39,158 nucleotides of DNA from contig CALUIQ010000162.1 of NCBI GenBank assembly GCA_944320735.1, forward strand, positions 1-39,158, in the 5' to 3' direction. Origin of the DNA: an uncultured Bacteroides sp. GTDB lineage: Bacteria; Bacteroidota; Bacteroidia; Bacteroidales; Bacteroidaceae. The notes beneath the pieces were generated by a model. The model saw only the letters and a program-made list of their open reading frames with translations, had not been told where the DNA came from and made no database searches. This document shows, one piece after another, positions 34,778 through 39,158 of this stretch. Position 1 is the first letter of the stretch, and every line of letters begins with the position of its first letter. The position numbers were made by a program, and so were the translations under genes.

Positions 34778-37700
34778 TTACACACTATCTCCGCTTTCTT
34801 TCTTACGGTAAGCTTGGGGAGACACTCCATAGAAGTTCTTAAAACTGCGGCTGAAATACCGTGGCGAAGAAAATCCCAACCGGTAGGAGATTTCCGCAAT
34901 ATTAAGTTGAGGTTCGTTTTGCAGCAGGGACAGTGCTTCCTCCAACTTCATCTTTAGGGCGAATTCATTCGGCGTCAGCCCAGTAATCTCTTTAATGCGG
35001 GCAAACATTTTATTGCGTCCTATATGCAGTTCGGCAGCCAGCATATCCATATCAAATTCCGGATTGTCGAAATTACTACGGATGATATCCGTCACTTTGT
35101 CCAACAGTTTATGATCCAACTCGGAAAGTACCCTCACTTCTTGCCGTGGCACGTCCCTTTGACTGGCGGCAGAGACTTTCCCCAACAAGGCTTTCCGATT
35201 GGCCAGCAAATTGCCGCAGCGTGTCAACAGCAGCTTTACATTGAAAGGTTTGGGTATGTAGGCGTCCGCACCAAACTGATACCCTTCAATTACATAGTCC
35301 TCTGACACTTGGGCTGTCAACAAAACAACCGGGACATAGGCCAGTTCCAAATTGTTTTTAATCTTATGACACATCTCCTTACCGGACATCACAGGCATCA
35401 TCACATCGCTTACAATCAAATCCGGATGCAAGGAACAGGCCAACTCGTAGCCCTCCTGCCCATTCGCGGCTTGATGAACCTGATAAGAAGAGTGGAAGAT
35501 TTCAACCAGCATCTTCCTCATTTCCACATCATCCTCCACAACGAGGACAACGGGCCGATTGGCATTTTCCTTATCCGGAACAGATTCGGGCTGATCCTCT
35601 TCCGTTTCCTCCGCTACCCATTTCACAGTGTGCTCGTCAGTTGTCAACAGTTCATATTCGTGTTCAAGTTCTTCTGCCGAGAAGTGTTCGTTGCCCAAAA
35701 GCAAGCTGACAGTAAACTTACTTCCTTTTTCCACCACGCTTTCTACACGGATACTCCCATGATGGGCCTCAACGATTCCTTTACTGAAAGCCAAGCCTAT
35801 GCCACTCCCGGTTTCTTGGATATCCACCTTATTATTATTCCCTTGATAGAACCGCTCAAAAATCTTAGAATGGGCATCGGTCGGGATGCCACAACCGGTA
35901 TCAGCAATCGTTATTTCCACATTCTTTTGCAAACGATGGATGATTACCGTTATGCTGCCATGCGCAGGAGTGTACTTGAACGCGTTTGCCAAGAGGTTAT
36001 AAAACACCTTCTGCAATTGCATGGGATCAAACCACACTAAAATCTCCGTCTCTACACAATCAATAGAATAGTTGATACTCCGCTGCTTGGCCCATTCATC
36101 AAAAGAAGAACAAACATCTTTGACTAACGCAACGATATTCCGACATTCCACTTTCAACTTTAAGAAGCCCTGCTCTTGCTTGCGAAAATCAAGCAACTCC
36201 GTTATCAGGAAACGTAAGTGCAATGCGTTCCTATAGATATTGCGCATCTTCCTGGCAGCTACCGGAGAAAAATTCTCGGTTTGCAGCAACATTTCAGTTT
36301 GTCCCACAATCAGTGTCAACGGTGTGCGGAATTCATGAGATATATTAGTAAAGAAGCGAAGTTTCATTTTATTGACTTCTTCTATCCGTTCTTTCTCAAC
36401 CCGTTCGTTTTCCAAAGAGACAGCCAATTGTTGCCGCGCCCGGCGTATCCGCCACAACCCATAAAAGACACCCAACAAAACCAATAGATAAGTCAAATAA
36501 GCCCATCCGTTGGCGAACCAAGGGTGATGGATGTGAATGCCCAAAGCTATTTCCTTGTTGTACGAAGCCCCCAACTTGTTCCCCGTTTCGCGCACCCGCA
36601 ACCGATAATTTCCGGGAGGCAAATTGGTATAGTTCAATTCATAATGGTCAGTAGGTATCCATTCTTCGTCAAACCCCTCCATTTTATATTGGTAGGCGGT
36701 GGTGCGGTCTAAAGCGATATAGTTGGAATTGGCAAAAACCAGCGAAATATTATTTTGGTCATAAGCCAAATCTACCTTCTGTGTGAAAGGCAAAGACTGT
36801 TTCAGGATGCCATATTTCCCTTCCGGAACGACTCTCTTATTATTGACAGACAAATTAGCGAAATAGAAATTGGCATCCGCCTTGTATGACTCGTAAAGCT
36901 CCCTTTCATTAAACGCCATCATCCCATTTACCCCTCCAATGTAGATGCGGTCATCACCCGCAATGCAGATGCCTCCTCCCTCCGTAACCGCGGAAATCAT
37001 CCCTTTATTCGCCTGCAACTCGATGGAACGCACCGTACCGTTGAATGGGGAATAAATCGAAATTCCCCGGTCGTTGGTTATCAATATATGGTTCATAGGC
37101 GTTTCAGCCAAGTTATAGCAATAATCGCTCAGCAAACCATTCTTGCCCGAAGTATAATGCTGAACACTATCGGTTACATAATTATACGAAAAGACTCCGG
37201 AACCTAACGTGGAAAAATAAACCGTCCCGTCCTTGGCTGCCATTACTTTAGTCACACGAGCTTCACGATTCATATAACGATCCAATTCCGTATGTTGCAT
37301 CACTTTTCGGGTTTGCAGATCCATTTTGCATAGACTGTTATCCGAAGCCATCCATAATTTTTTTTTCGTATCAATCCCCAAAGTAAAAAATTGGCGGCTA
37401 CTCAGCAAATCAAACTGGTTCGTTTCCACATTCAAAGCCCAAAGCCCATTGCCTGCCGCTACATATAAATACCCGTCCTTATATAAGCAATAATAGATAC
37501 TGTTATTCGGCCCCTGTTCGTTTCCTTTCAGTTCCTTCAAGTAATTGTAAAATCTACCGCTGCCTATATCATAACGACTTAATCCACCGGTATAAGTACC
37601 AATGTAAATGCAATTATGCTCTTTGTCGTAAGCAAGCGTTTTAACATTATCATGAGGGATAGAGTTGGGGTCGGAAGCTGACGCCTCAAAGTAAGAGAAT

Positions 37701-38803
37701 GTGGCAGTTTGTCTGTGATAACGATTCACTCCTCCACCATCTGTTGCAATCCACAAATCATGCTTACTATCCTCTACAATTTGACCTATAACAGAGAAAT
37801 TTAAACACTTCCCATTTTTCTCATGGAAAGGGTGATAATAAGTGAACAAATCATTGCCCAAGTTGAAATAGTTTACACCTCCATAATAAGAACCCAACCA
37901 AATGGTTCCTTGTTTATCGCGATATAAGGAAAACACCGATTCATGCTCCAACAGTCCTGGATAAGTTCCCGGCCTGTACACTTTAAAGCTGTCCTTGTAA
38001 GGATCATATACCTGTAATCCTTCAAAAGTCCCAAACCAAATAAAGTGATTGCTGTCCTCCACAAATTCACGTATTTGCCCGCTTATCACCCTGTCGGGCG
38101 CACATTCTTCCTTTAACAAATCACCTCTCCGATTAATCCGATAAAGCCCATTCATACGCGAGCCAATCCACATTTCACCTAAGCTACTGACGAACAAGCG
38201 ATAAATCTCTATGTCCGGCAATACCACCTCCAATTCCTTCCCGTTCCAGCGATACAACCCCTTCACAGTACCTATGTACAAGTCTCCCTTATATTCCACC
38301 ATACAATTGACTGTAGACAACGGTAACCTTTCATACAACGACAATACTTTATCTTCCGGATTGTACACGCATAACGAATCACGAACGAAACACCACAACC
38401 GGTCATTTATGATAGTCAAAGCCCTGACATATTGAGGATGAATCTCCGTAAAGCGTTCTTTTAGAACATCATATTCCACTAAAGCTCTATTGTTGTTAAT
38501 GAATATCCTGCCAGAACAATCACCCACAATCTGATTTATCCGCCCATTCATAAACTTTTTGACGGTTCCATTCGACGAGGTCATCTCATAGCTTTTAATC
38601 CTCGTGACCTGAGTCCCATCGTAAATATTAACGCCTTCATTGGTGCCAAACCACATACGCCCCAACGTGTCTTGACAAATAGACAAGACAGAAAGATTGG
38701 AAAGTCCGTCTTCCATTCCAATCTTTTTAAAATACTGGCCGTATGTATGGATGCAACAGAATAATAAAAAGAAGAATACAAAACCGTGTTTTAATGCAGG
38801 CAT
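34778..38803 (-). CDS. Hybrid two-component system sensor/regulator (HTCS)
   Basis: A 1341-residue membrane protein that senses an oligosaccharide in the periplasm and activates the adjoining utilization genes. Parts in order: signal peptide (to about HTYGQ); two beta-propellers of regulator repeats (about 25-690, e.g. GRMWFGTNEGV, IWLGSYYGGVNYF); Y_Y_Y domain (about 700-755); membrane helix (about 765-785); histidine kinase with phospho-acceptor H823 in HEFRTPL, N box NLLANAFKYTP and GSGIGLAFSK; receiver domain with D1133 in SDVMMPVM; AraC-type helix-turn-helix (about 1240-1338). The frame is open to 38890, but the -7 box at 38831-38838 lies inside that extension, so the ATG at 38803 is preferred. 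The susC 600 bases downstream is the likely target. Confidence 0.96.
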   Translation of the reverse strand: MPALKHGFVFFFLLFCCIHTYGQYFKKIGMEDGLSNLSVLSICQDTLGRMWFGTNEGVNIYDGTQVTRIKSYEMTSSNGTVKKFMNGRINQIVGDCSGRIFINNNRALVEYDVLKERFTEIHPQYVRALTIINDRLWCFVRDSLCVYNPEDKVLSLYERLPLSTVNCMVEYKGDLYIGTVKGLYRWNGKELEVVLPDIEIYRLFVSSLGEMWIGSRMNGLYRINRRGDLLKEECAPDRVISGQIREFVEDSNHFIWFGTFEGLQVYDPYKDSFKVYRPGTYPGLLEHESVFSLYRDKQGTIWLGSYYGGVNYFNLGNDLFTYYHPFHEKNGKCLNFSVIGQIVEDSKHDLWIATDGGGVNRYHRQTATFSYFEASASDPNSIPHDNVKTLAYDKEHNCIYIGTYTGGLSRYDIGSGRFYNYLKELKGNEQGPNNSIYYCLYKDGYLYVAAGNGLWALNVETNQFDLLSSRQFFTLGIDTKKKLWMASDNSLCKMDLQTRKVMQHTELDRYMNREARVTKVMAAKDGTVYFSTLGSGVFSYNYVTDSVQHYTSGKNGLLSDYCYNLAETPMNHILITNDRGISIYSPFNGTVRSIELQANKGMISAVTEGGGICIAGDDRIYIGGVNGMMAFNERELYESYKADANFYFANLSVNNKRVVPEGKYGILKQSLPFTQKVDLAYDQNNISLVFANSNYIALDRTTAYQYKMEGFDEEWIPTDHYELNYTNLPPGNYRLRVRETGNKLGASYNKEIALGIHIHHPWFANGWAYLTYLLVLLGVFYGLWRIRRARQQLAVSLENERVEKERIEEVNKMKLRFFTNISHEFRTPLTLIVGQTEMLLQTENFSPVAARKMRNIYRNALHLRFLITELLDFRKQEQGFLKLKVECRNIVALVKDVCSSFDEWAKQRSINYSIDCVETEILVWFDPMQLQKVFYNLLANAFKYTPAHGSITVIIHRLQKNVEITIADTGCGIPTDAHSKIFERFYQGNNNKVDIQETGSGIGLAFSKGIVEAHHGSIRVESVVEKGSKFTVSLLLGNEHFSAEELEHEYELLTTDEHTVKWVAEETEEDQPESVPDKENANRPVVLVVEDDVEMRKMLVEIFHSSYQVHQAANGQEGYELACSLHPDLIVSDVMMPVMSGKEMCHKIKNNLELAYVPVVLLTAQVSEDYVIEGYQFGADAYIPKPFNVKLLLTRCGNLLANRKALLGKVSAASQRDVPRQEVRVLSELDHKLLDKVTDIIRSNFDNPEFDMDMLAAELHIGRNKMFARIKEITGLTPNEFALKMKLEEALSLLQNEPQLNIAEISYRLGFSSPRYFSRSFKNFYGVSPQAYRKKESGDSV

Positions 38804-38830
38804 CTGAGAATCTTTAAAGTTAATGACTGG

Positions 38831-38838
38831 CAAAAGTA
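38831..38838 (-). promoter_or_regulatory. -7 promoter box for the HTCS gene
   Basis: TACTTTTG on the minus strand matches TAnnTTTG, 27 bases before the ATG at 38803. It supports that start over the longer frame from 38890. Confidence 0.55.
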
Positions 38839-38908
38839 TGAATTTTTGTTTATAATACCTACACAAAAGACATAAAAAATCAAAGAACACTTTTTATGTC
38901 CTTCTCAG

Positions 38909-38989
38909 AGAGGATTATCCTATATTCAAAAGAGGATTATCCTCTCCGCCATATAGGATTATCCTCTTTTGAAAATCAGATGAACCTCT
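38909..38989. repeat. 22-bp dyad array upstream of the HTCS gene (three good units, one degenerate)
   Basis: AGGATTATCCT occurs at 38911, 38933 and 38955, exactly 22 bp apart, inside the palindrome AGAGGATTATCCTCT. A fourth unit in register at 38977 keeps 7 of 11 bases. The array is about 70 bases upstream of the HTCS -7 box. Confidence 0.8.
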
Positions 38990-39058
38990 TTTTTTAGGAA
39001 GGTGAAGCCCCTTAAAATGACACAAAATCCGAAACACGGTTACGAGACAAGGATAAAT

Positions 39059-39143
39059 AGCAAGTAAGCTGTCTTGGCAAAACAAGTAAGCTGAAATGGC
39101 AGAGTCAGCAAGCTGTCTTTGCGAAGTCAGCAAGGATACTTAG
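39059..39143. repeat. Four-unit AAGCTG/AAGGAT 22-bp array at the right edge
   Basis: AAGCTG occurs at 39066, 39088 and 39110 and AAGGAT at 39132, each step exactly 22 bp; the first two units read AAGTAAGCTG. Between them GGCA or TTGC words recur. No gene is visible between the HTCS promoter and the right end; the 72-codon minus-strand frame over this stretch reads through the repeats and is not called. Confidence 0.75.
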
Positions 39144-39158
39144 AAATCAAAGCCATAA

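Noticed and set aside
38915-39133. 72-codon minus-strand gene upstream of the HTCS
   Set aside because: It reads through both 22-bp arrays, has no family features and a composition set by the repeats.
34619-39143. CRISPR arrays
   Set aside because: The repeat units abut each other at 22 bp with no unique spacers of constant length, unit sequences differ within an array, and no cas gene is present.

Overview
The window looks like the chromosome of a Bacteroidales bacterium, most likely Bacteroides or a close relative. The evidence is three SusC/SusD-type outer-membrane uptake pairs, a hybrid two-component system (HTCS), an ECF sigma/FecR pair, an S-type sulfatase, and many promoters with the Bacteroides -7 box TAnnTTTG. 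No tRNA, rRNA, transposase, integrase or CRISPR array was seen.

Left part (1-11.6 kb). The 5' part of an AAA_14/DUF4143 ATPase gene runs off the left edge on the minus strand (absent from a stop-bounded ORF list because its end is outside). A 620-base gap follows, packed with tandem 22-23-bp repeats. Then come, on the plus strand, an STN-containing SusC, its SusD, a secreted protein joining a glycerophosphodiesterase to a PP2C-like phosphatase domain, an ECF sigma factor, a FecR anti-sigma factor and a sulfatase with its own promoter. The STN domain of SusC and the FecR/ECF pair suggest trans-envelope signalling of the FecA/FecR type.

Middle part (11.7-20.4 kb). Mostly housekeeping or unlinked genes: a radical SAM protein, a membrane-anchored DNA/RNA endonuclease, a TraB/GumN protein, an exported beta-rich protein, a complete AAA_14/DUF4143 ATPase, an M16 zinc protease and a small DUF3836 protein. 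The TraB/GumN and DUF3836 genes, 6 kb apart, carry nearly identical promoters: two direct repeats of TTAGGTTAACG exactly 22 bp apart, with the same 18-bp distance to the -7 box.

Right part (20.6-38.9 kb), minus strand: a polysaccharide utilization locus. In transcription order it has an HTCS sensor/regulator, susC-susD, a second susC-susD, a GH88 unsaturated glucuronyl hydrolase, and a GH95-like glycosidase gene broken by one frameshift and one amber stop. No polysaccharide lyase is present to make the GH88 substrate.

The most unusual signal is non-coding. Three intergenic regions (413-672, 34496-34702, 38909-39143) each combine a short array of AAGCTG/AAGGAT-type units at exactly 22-bp spacing with a second array of about four dyad-symmetric units at 22-23-bp spacing, whose sequence is different at each locus. 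Both ATPase promoters also carry repeat arrays (23-bp and 32-33-bp period). All of these are whole numbers of DNA helical turns, as expected for cooperative protein binding on one face of DNA.
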